From: Bolinopsis microptera
Lineage: Eukaryota > Ctenophora > Tentaculata > Lobata > Bolinopsidae
Length of the DNA: 64,000 nt
Assembly: GCF_026151205.1 (NCBI RefSeq)
Contig: NC_087075.1
Coordinates: 7,274,858 to 7,338,857, forward strand
Direction: 5' to 3'
Shown piece by piece: positions 54,923 through 64,000 of this stretch. Every line of letters begins with the position of its first letter. Positions within the stretch are counted from its first letter, which is position 1. The notes under the pieces are model-generated. The model saw only the letters and a program-made list of their open reading frames with translations, was not told the origin of the DNA and made no database searches. Position numbers and translations under genes: made by a program.

Positions 54923-55594
54923 GCGCGCCATTTGCAGCAGTTACTTTGCAATTTAGTGTTTAGTCTCCCTGTGATTTAAATTAAACCACCTCTAAGTCTA
55001 GTAACACAGCCAGCCAGTAAGGTAACAGTGGACAAAATAAATATAAATAAACATCCGATAATAAATTTGTTATAGCCAGTATGTATAGCCTTGCTCTAAC
55101 CAGAGCCCTCTCGCTTGCAGTAGCGCGCGACCGCCGAAGGCGGCAAAAGATCCTACTTGTGAAACAAGCGCGTCACGCAGTACGCGTAGGCACATGGCTA
55201 TGTGAATGTATAGCCCAAGATGCTCGAATAACAAATAAAAAGAACTAACAGGTTTATATTATGTATTATATTATGGTCTTTCTTCACCTAACCATGTGCT
55301 TTCGCGCCGCTGCGGGCGCGCGCTACTGCAAGCGCAAGGGCTCTGGACAGAGCAATGGTTTTTCAAACGCGCATACATAGGCTGTACGGATCTAGCGATA
55401 ATTCTACGTTTTATCAAAAACTCTACATTATCTTGAAATACAAAAATACATTTTATCAATTAAAAAATATGAACACTCAATATAACCAAAAACATTTTGA
55501 TTGGAAATATGTAAAGGAAATTGATTTTTAATTAGAAACTGCAAGTGTTGTAAAATGATCATGAGTAAGGACTCCATCACATCAAATGGCAAAA
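54923..55594. other. intergenic, no gene seen
   Basis: Apart from the GC-rich repeats already listed, nothing is recognised. Confidence 0.4.
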
Positions 55595-56011
55595 AGATTT
55601 TAGGTTTAGAAATTTATTCTCTGGTTAACAGATTTCAAATGTTTAATTATTTGTAGTATGACAGTAAGGTATATAAGAAGTTATTTAATTTTGCTTGGGC
55701 TATTATATTGACTATTGAGGTTTAATGATGATATGGAATTTGATTTCTATATAAATTTACACTATGTGGTTGGGGCATTTTGCATAGTAAATATGGTTAC
55801 TACTCCTATATATCATATTATTTGATTGGTATTCGATTTCTGATTATTTCTCTAGGAATATGATTATTATATCTCAATTTGGCTTTAGGTAGGGTGCCCC
55901 GCTAAAAGAACTGGATTCTTCCAGGAAGCATCCCGTGCACAGACCTTGGTCTACATATATATTAAATTATTAACCATTCATTCTGTATGTGCACGAAAAT
56001 TTATTTCAATC
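55595..56011 (+). mobile_element. retroelement 3' end, copy B (family LX)
   Basis: Same sequence as copies A, C and D. It ends in ATTTATTTCAATCAA exactly where the GIY-YIG coding fragment begins, so it either inserted into or truncated that element. Confidence 0.75.
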
Positions 56012-56230
56012 AAAGATCAAATCAGCCCCGGGTTGTTGCAAGACCTATAACATCATCTATCTTGTACAGTGTTCGATTTGTAAGAAAAACTATGTGGGTA
56101 GGACTATTAATAGCTTGCCTAAAAGGATGGACGGACACAGGTCCAAATTTTATGAAATTGTTGATGGTAGAGCATTTGATATTACTAGTGATGAGTATAG
56201 CCTAGGAGTTCACTTGATTGACCACGGTTT
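56012..56230 (+). pseudogene. Penelope-like GIY-YIG fragment, 5' part
   Basis: One frame gives CCKTYNIIYLVQC, KKNYVGRT and then LGVHLIDHG: the I/V-Y...Y-V-G core of a GIY-YIG endonuclease in the arrangement found at the C-terminus of Penelope-like retroelement proteins. The RT region upstream is absent. The frame is cut at 56230 by the retrotransposon at 56231-59747 and resumes after it. Confidence 0.65.
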
Positions 56231-59200
56231 TTTTTTTTTTTTTTTCATATTGTAATCAATTTTGCTTGAGCTGTAAAATCCTCTGGTGTTGAGACTACTC
56301 CATCAGATCCCAAATTTGGGTCCACTACTGTTAAGGAGACTCGTATCCAGTAGGGGCTGACAGCGGTAAGCTTCAGTGTCTGCTGGTAACCGACTCGGCA
56401 ACAGTAGTGGTTCCCATTTTTGGGTTGGAATGCCTGACACAAGAAAAATGGACACTAGGTCCAAAGTAGGAAAGCAAACTGGAAAGAAAGCTGATATCTG
56501 TGGATTTTGTTCAAAGGAGGTAATATGTGATTGTATTCAATGTGAAGGAAAATGTGGACGATGGTTCCATGCGGCATGTAGTGGACTGTCGGAGTTGCAG
56601 TTTAAAGACCTAGCAGAAAATGAGGATTCTGAGTGGTCATGTCAAAGATGTGGCAAGGAGGAGAAGAGCAACGAAGACGAAGACGAAAACCCCATAACTG
56701 AAGCTATCCGAAAGTTGAGGAGACAGGTCGAAGAAAGTGTACAACCATCTACTCCAATATCAAAGGACCCTCATATTGTGGAAGAAGAGGGAAAGGAGTG
56801 CTGTTTCCCAGGTTATGAAAATGTAAGGGATCCATCTCAATTGAAATTAGGATCATGGAATAGTTGGGAAGTTCTAACACAATGTGAGGGAATATATGGT
56901 GTTGTAGTCAAATGGAGAAGAAACATATTTCTGCTTCCCTCAGGGGCTGCAGGAAAAGCATTCATTGAGGAAATGACTAAAGTGGCCAACAATTTTTCAG
57001 CAGGCAGTACTATGGAATCAGTGACCATGACCCTTTTGATGATAATGCCATCACTACTGTTGCAGAAACCCTCAAAGAGATCCAAAGCAAAGGAACACAC
57101 TGAAGTGTTGAAGAGAAGGCTTGTTTTGTGGCAGGCAGGTAAGTTAGAAGAGTTGCTGCGAGAAGGACAGGAGATTCAGAGAAGAATGGGAAAGGGGAAA
57201 CATGAACATGGCCATGTTGAGAGAGTCTTCACTCGACTTATGATGAAAGGTAAAGTCAGTGCAGCAATGAGGTGGATTGGAGAAAATGCCACCGGGATTC
57301 TTGAACCCACTCCAGATGTGATAAAAGTACTGAAAGAGAAGCATCCCAAGGCATCACCTGCATCAAAGGGAAGCTGTCTGAGTGGACCAGTGAGGAGAGT
57401 AGAGCCGGTTATCTTTGACAGTATTGACGGGGAATCGATAAGACAAGCAGCAAAGAGAGTACAGGGTGCTGCAGGGCCTTCAGGAATGGATGCGGATGCG
57501 TGGAAAAGACTACTGTGTTCTAAACAGTTTGGTAAGAAGTGTGAGGATCTATGCAATGCTATAGCAGGGATAGCAAGGAAACTATGTGTCAGGAATCTGG
57601 ATCCAACGATGTTGACCTCATTGACAGCATGTCGACTTGTTCCCCTGGATAAAAAGCCTGGCGTCAGGCCTGTTGGCATTGGTGAAGTCTTACGAAGGAT
57701 AATAGGGAAGACAGTGATGACCCTCCTACAGAAGGATCTGGTTGGTGCCACTGCTCCTATTCAAGTGTGTGCTGGTCTTCAGGGAGGAGTGGAAGCAGCT
57801 GTTCATGCTGCGAGGGACTGCTTTGAAGATCCTGAAACTGAAGCCATCATCTTAGTGGATGCAGAGAATGCATTCAACTTGCTGAACCGAGAGGCAGCTC
57901 TTAACAACATGTATATTGTATGTCCAGAAGTTGCTACCTACATTATGAACACCTACAGAATGCCTGCTAGACTGTTTATTGCAGGAGAAGATGAAAATCT
58001 TTTTAGTGAAGAAGGGACAACACAAGGTGATCCACCTGCTATGGGATTTTATGCATGTGGTACAATACCATTGATTGAGGCAGGAAACATTGAGAGAAAA
58101 GTGACTCAGATCTGGTATGCTGATGACTCTGCTGCTGGGGGAAAACTGGAAGAAATGAGGAAATGGTGGGATAACCTCTGCATTAAAGGACCACTTTTTG
58201 GTTACAACCCTAAATCTTCCAAGACATGGGTGATAGTCAAGCCTGAGCACGAAGAGAAGGCAAGAAACTTGTTCCCAGATGTCAATGTGACAAGTATTGG
58301 TCGACGATATCTGGGCAGCTTTATCGGAACTGATGAAGGAAAAGGGGCTTTCATCGAGGAAAAAGTTCAAGAATGGTGTCGTGATCTTAAACAATTAAGT
58401 GATATAGCATCAAGAGAACCTCAAATAGCATACAGTGCATACATGTATGGGCTTAGTAAAAGATGGAACTATGTGTGCAGAACTACCCCAGGAGTTGCAG
58501 ATAGGCTCACTCCTCTGGAACAAGTAACACGCGATGAGTTTATCCCAGCTATCATCAACAGGCTGTTTAGCTGCACTGATGAACTAAGGAACATAATGGC
58601 TCTACCACCAAGATATGGAGGATTGGGTATACCAGTTATGATGGACATGGCAGACCGAGAGTACAAATTCTCATGTAGAGCCACAAAACCCCTTAAAGAA
58701 GCTATTCTCAAGCAGGTAGACAACTACACAGAGGACTGGAGAGTAAGCAAAGGAGTGAAAACTGAGATAACAACTGAACGAAATCTCTTCTATCAACAAA
58801 AACAAGCGGAAATACGCCAGGAGCTCGAGTCAACACCACTGGCAAAGTTGATGTTCCAACTAGCTGCTGAGAAAGGGGCAAGTGCTTGGTTAACAGCACT
58901 ACCTTTAAAAGAGTATGGATATCTGATGAACAAACAACAGTTCTCAGACGCAATAGCACTCAGATATAACCTAAACTTAAAGGACAGCCCTAAGACATGT
59001 ACGTGTGGCCAAAAGTACTCAGCAAACCATGCGCTCATCTGCAAACTCGGTGGATATGTGTCACTGCGGCACAACTCGCTGAGAGACACCTTTGCTGAAC
59101 TAATGAGAACTGTGAAATGCAAGGATGTGCAGACTGAGCCAGTTCTTCTTCCAGTTGATGGTCTGAAGTTGCCTAAGGGAACAGTACTTGGAGACCAAGC

Positions 59201-59747
59201 TAGGCTGGACATTTCTGCAAGATCGATTTGGAATGCTTCAGAGAGGGCATATTTTGATGTAAGGGTATTTCATGCCCCAGCCCCCTCCAATGCAAGCAAA
59301 TCGATCCCAGCAATGTACCAGTCCCATGAAAATGAGAAAAAGCGATGTTACAACGCAAGGGTTCTTGAAGTGGAGAAAGGAAGCTTCACACCTTTAGTGT
59401 TCTCGACTTCTGGTGGAATGGGTAGTGAGGCTGAAAGACTGGTAAAAAAGCTGGCCAGTAAGATGGAGTACCACACTGGCCAGAGGTACTCGGATGCTAT
59501 AGGTTACATCAGAAAGCGCCTTCGCTTTGAAATCCTAAGAACAACAGTGATTTCTCTCCGTGGAGACAGAGGTGCAAGAAAAAACATTGTTAATATAAAC
59601 AGTCTAGATCTTAACTTGGAGCCACAAGGCCAAGGGTAATTTTTGAGTGTTTAGGGAATTTTTTATATTCTTAAAGGTTTGTTTTTATATAGGGTCATTG
59701 CTATATTATGTGTATATTGTTTGAATAATTTTATATTTCAAAAAAAA
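56231..59747 (+). mobile_element. PHD-RT-RLE non-LTR retrotransposon, apparently complete
   Basis: A 3.5-kb insertion flanked by a 14-bp direct repeat ATTGACCACGGTTT (56217-56230 and 59748-59761). The 3' end is a short A run after TATATTTC. The 5' end is a run of about 15 T beyond the duplication. It carries a single long ORF (next entry). An intact frame and a perfect duplication indicate recent insertion. Confidence 0.85.
56430..59639 (+). CDS. PHD finger-reverse transcriptase-endonuclease polyprotein
   Basis: 1069 residues from the first in-frame ATG (the frame is open from 56376 but begins with GTG there). Residues 24-74 form a PHD-type zinc finger (CGFC, CDCIQC, WFHAAC, WSCQRC). The RT domain spans roughly 340-680: motif A VDAENAFN with D477, motif B TTQGDPP with Q532, and the catalytic YADD at 563-566. 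At 857-871 lies C-x-C-x7-H-x3-C (CTCGQKYSANHALIC), then RHNSLRD and a PD-(D/E)XK-like endonuclease with D927, FDVRV (D943) and EKKRCYNARVLEVEK. This layout (RT, CCHC knuckle, restriction-like endonuclease) is that of R2-type early-branching LINEs. The N-terminal PHD finger replaces the C2H2/Myb DNA-binding region usual in R2 and could bind modified histones. No break was seen. The clade is not resolved. Confidence 0.85.
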   Translation: MPDTRKMDTRSKVGKQTGKKADICGFCSKEVICDCIQCEGKCGRWFHAACSGLSELQFKDLAENEDSEWSCQRCGKEEKSNEDEDENPITEAIRKLRRQVEESVQPSTPISKDPHIVEEEGKECCFPGYENVRDPSQLKLGSWNSWEVLTQCEGIYGVVVKWRRNIFLLPSGAAGKAFIEEMTKVANNFSAGSTMESVTMTLLMIMPSLLLQKPSKRSKAKEHTEVLKRRLVLWQAGKLEELLREGQEIQRRMGKGKHEHGHVERVFTRLMMKGKVSAAMRWIGENATGILEPTPDVIKVLKEKHPKASPASKGSCLSGPVRRVEPVIFDSIDGESIRQAAKRVQGAAGPSGMDADAWKRLLCSKQFGKKCEDLCNAIAGIARKLCVRNLDPTMLTSLTACRLVPLDKKPGVRPVGIGEVLRRIIGKTVMTLLQKDLVGATAPIQVCAGLQGGVEAAVHAARDCFEDPETEAIILVDAENAFNLLNREAALNNMYIVCPEVATYIMNTYRMPARLFIAGEDENLFSEEGTTQGDPPAMGFYACGTIPLIEAGNIERKVTQIWYADDSAAGGKLEEMRKWWDNLCIKGPLFGYNPKSSKTWVIVKPEHEEKARNLFPDVNVTSIGRRYLGSFIGTDEGKGAFIEEKVQEWCRDLKQLSDIASREPQIAYSAYMYGLSKRWNYVCRTTPGVADRLTPLEQVTRDEFIPAIINRLFSCTDELRNIMALPPRYGGLGIPVMMDMADREYKFSCRATKPLKEAILKQVDNYTEDWRVSKGVKTEITTERNLFYQQKQAEIRQELESTPLAKLMFQLAAEKGASAWLTALPLKEYGYLMNKQQFSDAIALRYNLNLKDSPKTCTCGQKYSANHALICKLGGYVSLRHNSLRDTFAELMRTVKCKDVQTEPVLLPVDGLKLPKGTVLGDQARLDISARSIWNASERAYFDVRVFHAPAPSNASKSIPAMYQSHENEKKRCYNARVLEVEKGSFTPLVFSTSGGMGSEAERLVKKLASKMEYHTGQRYSDAIGYIRKRLRFEILRTTVISLRGDRGARKNIVNINSLDLNLEPQGQG

Positions 59748-59761
59748 ATTGACCACGGTTT

Positions 59762-59933
59762 AGGAGTATGTACAGATTTTAATGAAACTTTTAGAACTTT
59801 TATTATAGAGAATTGCAGTCCCAGTACACTTGAAGTAAAAGAAAATAACTACATACATTTGCTTAATTCTCTTAGACCTTTTGGCCTTAATACTGTCAAT
59901 CCCTTTGGATTACCTATATTCCATAAACCTTAA
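59762..59933 (+). pseudogene. Penelope-like GIY-YIG fragment, 3' part
   Basis: Continues the frame interrupted at 56230: FNETFRTFIIENCS, EVKENNYIHLLNSLRPFGLN and a stop at 59931-59933. The E..YI..L....P.GLN ending is typical of GIY-YIG tails of Penelope-like elements. The element is disrupted and lacks its RT. Confidence 0.6.
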
Positions 59934-60644
59934 TTTGATCTTTTTACCCTTTTCGGATTCTTAATTTTGTAACGGCTTGAGTTTCACTAACCTTTTAACA
60001 TTTTTTAGGTTCAATGTCACTGGAGATGACTACAATCGAAATATATTTGGCAAGAATCTGAATGTTTTCAGTGTTGAAAGTTTAGTTTCTTAAATCCTAG
60101 AGTAGTCATTCGTGTCCCTGATACTTGGGTTAATTCTAACTCTCCTGATTTTTAATTATGTTGCTGCTACTTGCAACTTAAGCGCGGCACCGCGCCGAAA
60201 AGCTTGCGGTGCTGCGCCTAAACTCTAAATATTGTTAAGGAAAACGAAGATTCGCAAAATAATTTACTAGCTGACCTAGTGAGATATTACAATTAATAAT
60301 TATAGCCGTTCCGGATCCATACGTAGGTTAGTACATAAACCAAAAGCAGTTTGCAAAAGGAGCCAGTTGCCTGTAAGAGCTTTACTAGCACCCTATTTAC
60401 CACATTTGGTGCACACACGTAATATGCCTTATCACTTATATTAAACCAGCCTAACACAAAAATCACCACGAGTGGGTGGATTGATTCCCAGGACATTTAT
60501 CAGCATCCAGCACTAATATAATATGAAGTTTATTATATAAATGTTGTTTATTATATAAATGTTGTATTTATTATTTTATTATTATTATCGAATTTAAAAT
60601 TTGGCATATGGAACGTCATACATATATATAACATATTTATATTT
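59934..60644. other. intergenic, no gene seen
   Basis: Includes a GC-rich inverted repeat at about 60179-60222 (GCGCGGCACCGC / GCGGTGCTGCGCC). Otherwise nothing is recognised. Confidence 0.4.
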
Positions 60645-61048
60645 ATTCTCTGGTTAACAGATTTCAAATGTTTAATTAATTTGTAGTATGACAGTAAGGT
60701 ATATAAGAAGTTATTTAATTTTGCTTGGGCTCTTATATTGACTATTGAGGTTTAATGATGATATGGAATTTGAATTCTATATAAATTTACACTATGTGGT
60801 TGGGGCATTTTGCATAGTAAATATGGTTACTACTCCTATATATCATATTATTTGATTGGTATTCGATTTCTGATTATTTCTCTAGGAATATGATTATTAT
60901 ATCTCAATTTGGCTTTAGGTAGGGTGCCCCGCTAAAAGAACTGGATTCTTCCAGGAAGCATCCCGTGCACAGACCTTGGTCTACATATATATTAAATTAT
61001 TAACCATTCATTCTGTATGTGCACGAAAATTTATTTCAATCAATCAAT
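60645..61048 (+). mobile_element. retroelement 3' end, copy C (family LX)
   Basis: Begins at TTTATTCTCTGGTTAACAG and ends with GAAAATTTATTTCAATCAAT. Conserved stem-loops near the 3' end include AGACCTTGGTCT and CTGGATTCTTCCAG. Confidence 0.8.
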
Positions 61049-61209
61049 ATAAGTTGGTCGATATCATATATATCAGTTAATTATTTAAAATAATCCATTC
61101 AGGTATTTGGTATCGGTACTATTTTATTTAAGTTGAACTCAATATGACATTAGTTGATTTAAATTCAAATATAAAATTGCTAGAAGTACAGACCAGGTTT
61201 TACATAACG

Positions 61210-61672
61210 TAGCGACAGGAATACATTGCATCTAAATTATTTCACTTGCATTAGGTTTAAAAATTTATTCTCTGGTTAACAGATTTCAAATGTTTAATTA
61301 ATTTGTAGTATGACAGTAAGGTATATAAGAAGTTATTTAATTTTGCTTGGGCTATTATATTGACTATTGAGGTTTAATGATGATATGGAATTTGAATTCT
61401 ATATAAATTTACACTATGTGGTTGGGGCATTTTGCATAGTAAATATGGTTACTACTCCTATATATCATATTATTTGATTGGTATTCGATTTCTGATTATT
61501 TCTCTAGGAATATGATTATTATATCTCAATTTGGCTTTAGGTAGGGTGCCCCGCTAAAAGAACTGGATTCTTCCAGGAAGCATCCCGTGCACAGACCTTG
61601 GTCTACATATATATTAAATTATTAACCATTCATTCTGTATGTGCACGAAAATTTATTTCAATCAATCAATAC
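61210..61672 (+). mobile_element. retroelement 3' end, copy D (family LX)
   Basis: Extends about 45 bp further 5' than copy C (shared with copy A: TCTAAATTATTTCACTTGC) and ends in the same TCAA-type tail. The different 5' ends support 5' truncation on insertion. Confidence 0.8.
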
Positions 61673-62532
61673 GGGGACACGGGAGGTCAATGCACCATAA
61701 GGACAGCAGTCGAGTGGACAGTTGACGAGAACTTGATTGAAAATGAGTCTCTTGTTCATTGGAAAGAAATGATTCATATTGAATCATGTGACTGAATAAA
61801 TATTTTGCACTAGCTCCAACCCTTTACTTGACCTCCCCGAAATTTTCTCCACTAACTTTACCCATACCAAACCAGGCCCTTGACACTACCACTGAAGGAC
61901 CTCTGTTCTGAAAAATTAAGACATCACATTATCGGTGGCGTAACGAAGGGCCCCACTGCGCAGGTGGGCGTCATCTTAGGGGGGGCGCCAAATCGTTGTT
62001 TGAATGTGGGACAATTTAAAAAAACTTAACTACAGTACTAGCAAAACTGCGCGTCTTGCTCTAGAAACACACTTTTTAAAAGAATTTTGTGCATGATCTT
62101 CTAAAATCATCTAATTTGTCCAATTTTAGGGAGGGGCACCAAAGAGGGAGGGGGCGCCAACAGGGGCCGGCGCTTTTTCAGCAGGAGGGGGGGGGGGGCC
62201 GGGGGGGGGGGGGGGGGGTACTCTCAACCACCACTTTGGCATATAGTTGTTGCACCTTTCACAAACAAGAGCCACTTTGTTAAACTTGCTGTGAGGTGTA
62301 TCAGCTTCATGGCTCGGGGGTCTTCCTTTTAACAGAATCTGGGTCAGAAAAGTTAATTGCAACTAAATTTCTCCACAATGAAAATGACATTACTTGAATA
62401 AATTCGTTGTTGGAATCGGCAAACTTGCAATCAGTCTTGATAAGAATTGAGTTTTTAATGCTTTTCTGTACCTGTGCTATTGTTTGTTTCATTGCTCTAA
62501 GGGACCTGGTCTTCGTTCTTATTTTATTCCTT
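61673..62532. other. intergenic with G-rich segment
   Basis: From about 61936 to 62220 the sequence contains GTGGCGTAACGAAGGGCCCC, repeated GGGGCGCCAA words and two long G runs (62185-62218). It may be a remnant of a DNA transposon, but ends and target duplication could not be defined. Frames here are low complexity. Confidence 0.4.
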
Positions 62533-62620
62533 AGGGGTCGTTCATGTATAACTTAATGAATATTTTAGCACTCCTTACCTCCCCCATCCGTAATCAACTG
62601 TAATCAAGACCCAATCATCC
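62533..62620. mobile_element. partial MITE, left-end half
   Basis: AGGGGTCGTTCATGTATAAC plus CGTAATCAACTGTAATCAAG match the left half of the family at 10128. No right end is seen. Confidence 0.5.
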
Positions 62621-63082
62621 TCCTGACAGCAATTTTACATAAACAAGGCCTGAATTTTTCCTGAAAATTCCTAGAATTTCTGGTTGATATCCACCCAAGC
62701 ACCTTCTAAACTACTTACTTTAGCCAGATATCTGATCAATTCCTAAATTTATTAGTATCAAACACCCCCACCCCAGCCTGGCCTCGTTATCAATCGAAAT
62801 CATGTCACTATTTTCGTTTCACAGTTTTAACAGTATTATCTCAGTAAAGGTATACATTAGGCCTTGAAAGGGTGTGTTTACAAAGGATCTTGAATATTAT
62901 CTGAGCATTCTTTGTTACACATTGAAATCTATAAGTAACATTGGAGTACACTGAATAATTTAGGGAATTTAATGAAATGATGAAATATTATTACAAACAA
63001 CAATTGGATTAGTGTTTTATTATGATTTTTACATAACATCTCTTCAATATTGATTCATTTTAGGTTTTTAAATGTGAAATGA
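62621..63082. other. upstream of the LDL-receptor-like gene
   Basis: AT-rich; TTCATTTTAG at 63053-63062 could be a splice acceptor for the exon that follows. Nothing else is recognised. Confidence 0.4.
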
Positions 63083-64000
63083 ATGATTGTGTTTATATTG
63101 CTACTGGTTAGAGCTGGGTATCCCTACAATCTCTACTGTGATAATTCGGTAAGACACTTTGGATTCAAGATTCAATTTGTTCACTCTGTGAACATTATAA
63201 CTGTTGGTAATTTTTTGGAAGTAATTTGTGCATTAGATGTTATTATTATTTTGAGGGTATTTCTAATATTAACATGTAGATTGTTTACTAAATTTGCCTC
63301 TTAATCATTTCATGTCTTTTCAGGATCAGGTGACCCACGATCAATGGTGTGACGGTTCATACGATTGTGCTGATCGCAGTGACGAGAAGTCTCTGTGCTG
63401 TGTTGCAGGCAAGCACAGGGTCGATGGAGAATGTGAGGATATAGATGAATGCTCAAGAGCTGGTTCTCTTGTGTGCTCCCAACATTGCCACAACACTGAT
63501 GGCTCCTTTGGGTGTTCCTGTGACCCGGGATTCAGTCTGAATCAAAAGCCCCATATCCCCGATGAGAGGGAAACGTATTGTAAAGCATTGGGAGATGATC
63601 CAGTATTCTTAACTTCAATAGACAATAAAATTATGAGAACTTCTGATCTTCAAAGCTTTGATTTGGTATCAATGGTAGGGGTTGAAGATTCCCATCATAT
63701 ATATGATTTTGATTATGATTATCAGAGCAACCTATTATTTTGGTGTTCTGGTGATACTCAAGACTTGCAGAGTGCTATGCACAAAAACCTATGGAAGGCG
63801 AGTTATGACAATTCACAGCTGATAGAAGCAGCTAAGATTGCAGATGGTATAGACTGTGTATCAATTGCAGTTGATTGGATCAACAAGAAAGTTTATTGGG
63901 TAACTGCAAACAGTGGCCAACTTGTTGCTTCAAATTATGATGGAACAAATCAAGCCACTTTGTTGTGGAGGAATGTCGGCTGGAATTTGAGGGCCGTGGC
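63083..64000 (+). CDS. LDL-receptor-related protein, 5' part
   Basis: The exon from 63324 (after TGTCTTTTCAG) is open to the window end. It encodes the second half of an LDL-receptor class A module (WCDGSYDCADRSDEKSLC), a calcium-binding EGF module starting DIDEC at 63438 (CSRAGSLVCSQHC, then CSCDPGF), and the first blades of a YWTD beta-propeller (VDWINKKVYWV, ASNYDGTNQATLL). This LDLa-EGF-propeller order is that of LDLR/LRP/vitellogenin-receptor proteins, type I endocytic receptors. A tentative first exon 63083-63148 (ATG, MIVFILLLVRAGYPY, donor TCG|GTAAGA) supplies a signal-like sequence in phase. An alternative frame from 63063 (FKCEMNDC, donor GTTTAT) would complete the LDLa cysteines better and imply exons further upstream. 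The 3' end lies outside the window. Confidence 0.8.

Larger units (their letters stand above)
53850..55365. repeat. GC-rich dispersed repeat, four copies
   Basis: A block with AGAGCCCTTGC(A/G)CTTG, AGTAGCGCGCG, ACTTGTG(A/G)AACAAGCGC and GCGCGAAAGCAC(A/G)TG recurs at about 53868-53975, 54105-54205 and 55100-55195 (plus) and in part at 55285-55358 (minus). It contrasts with the AT-rich surroundings. The open frame at 54103-54336 runs through one copy. Unknown family. Confidence 0.75.

Noticed and set aside
62130-62362. Gly/Pro-rich frames around the G-runs
   Set aside because: Low-complexity translation of poly-G/poly-C, probably a transposon remnant.

Overview
This window looks like metazoan nuclear DNA: AT-rich, with long introns bounded by GT/AG sites, and dense in transposon debris and minisatellites. 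There are no bacterial operons, ribosome binding sites, rRNA genes or CRISPR arrays. The proteins (a secreted pentraxin/LamG-like protein, a GPI-anchored mucin-like protein, a UNC93-like transporter and an LDL-receptor-family protein) and the retroelement mix suggest an invertebrate. I lean towards a cnidarian, as a low-confidence inference from the pentraxin-like protein.

Layout. 1-3.4 kb: repeat relics (LINE fragment, tRNA-SINE relic, a duplicated 145-bp repeat, half a MITE). 3.4-4.9 kb (+): two-exon secreted pentraxin-like/coiled-coil gene. 6.1-7.75 kb (-): three exon-like segments of an unidentified secreted protein, with a 10-bp minisatellite in an intron. 8-13.4 kb: MITEs and an odd array of a TGTGACAAAGT motif. 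13.8-14.7 kb (-): a tentative exon and the last exon of an acidic, probably nuclear protein. 15.18-16.24 kb: a TIR transposon carrying small ORFs. 16.4-24.8 kb: minisatellites, ending in a 3.3-kb, 31-bp satellite. 28.8-36.65 kb (+): a five-exon gene for a 1752-residue Thr/Glu/Val/Pro-rich surface protein with a GPI-type C-terminus. 37.5 kb: a MITE holding a perfect 60-bp-arm palindrome. 38.7-46.9 kb (-): a ten-exon UNC93-like transporter of 408 residues and 12 membrane segments, with a possible upstream exon at 49.0 kb. 48.2-50.0 kb: (GGGA)n and a 28/40-bp satellite. 50.8-55.4 kb: a 159-bp-arm palindrome with a tRNA-like sequence in each arm, an inverted pair of 0.86-kb TIR elements, and GC-rich repeats. 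55.6-61.7 kb: three copies of a retroelement 3' end, a GIY-YIG fragment of a Penelope-like element, and, inside that fragment, an apparently complete PHD-RT-restriction-like-endonuclease retrotransposon with a target-site duplication. 63.1 kb to the end (+): the start of an LDL-receptor-related gene, cut by the window edge.

Exon structures were worked out by hand from splice consensus and frame. The mucin-like gene, the transporter and the pentraxin-like gene close in frame with no leftover bases, so I trust those models most. The host genes look functionally unrelated. The best candidates for something undescribed are the PHD-RT-RLE element, the palindromes and the TGTGACAAAGT array.
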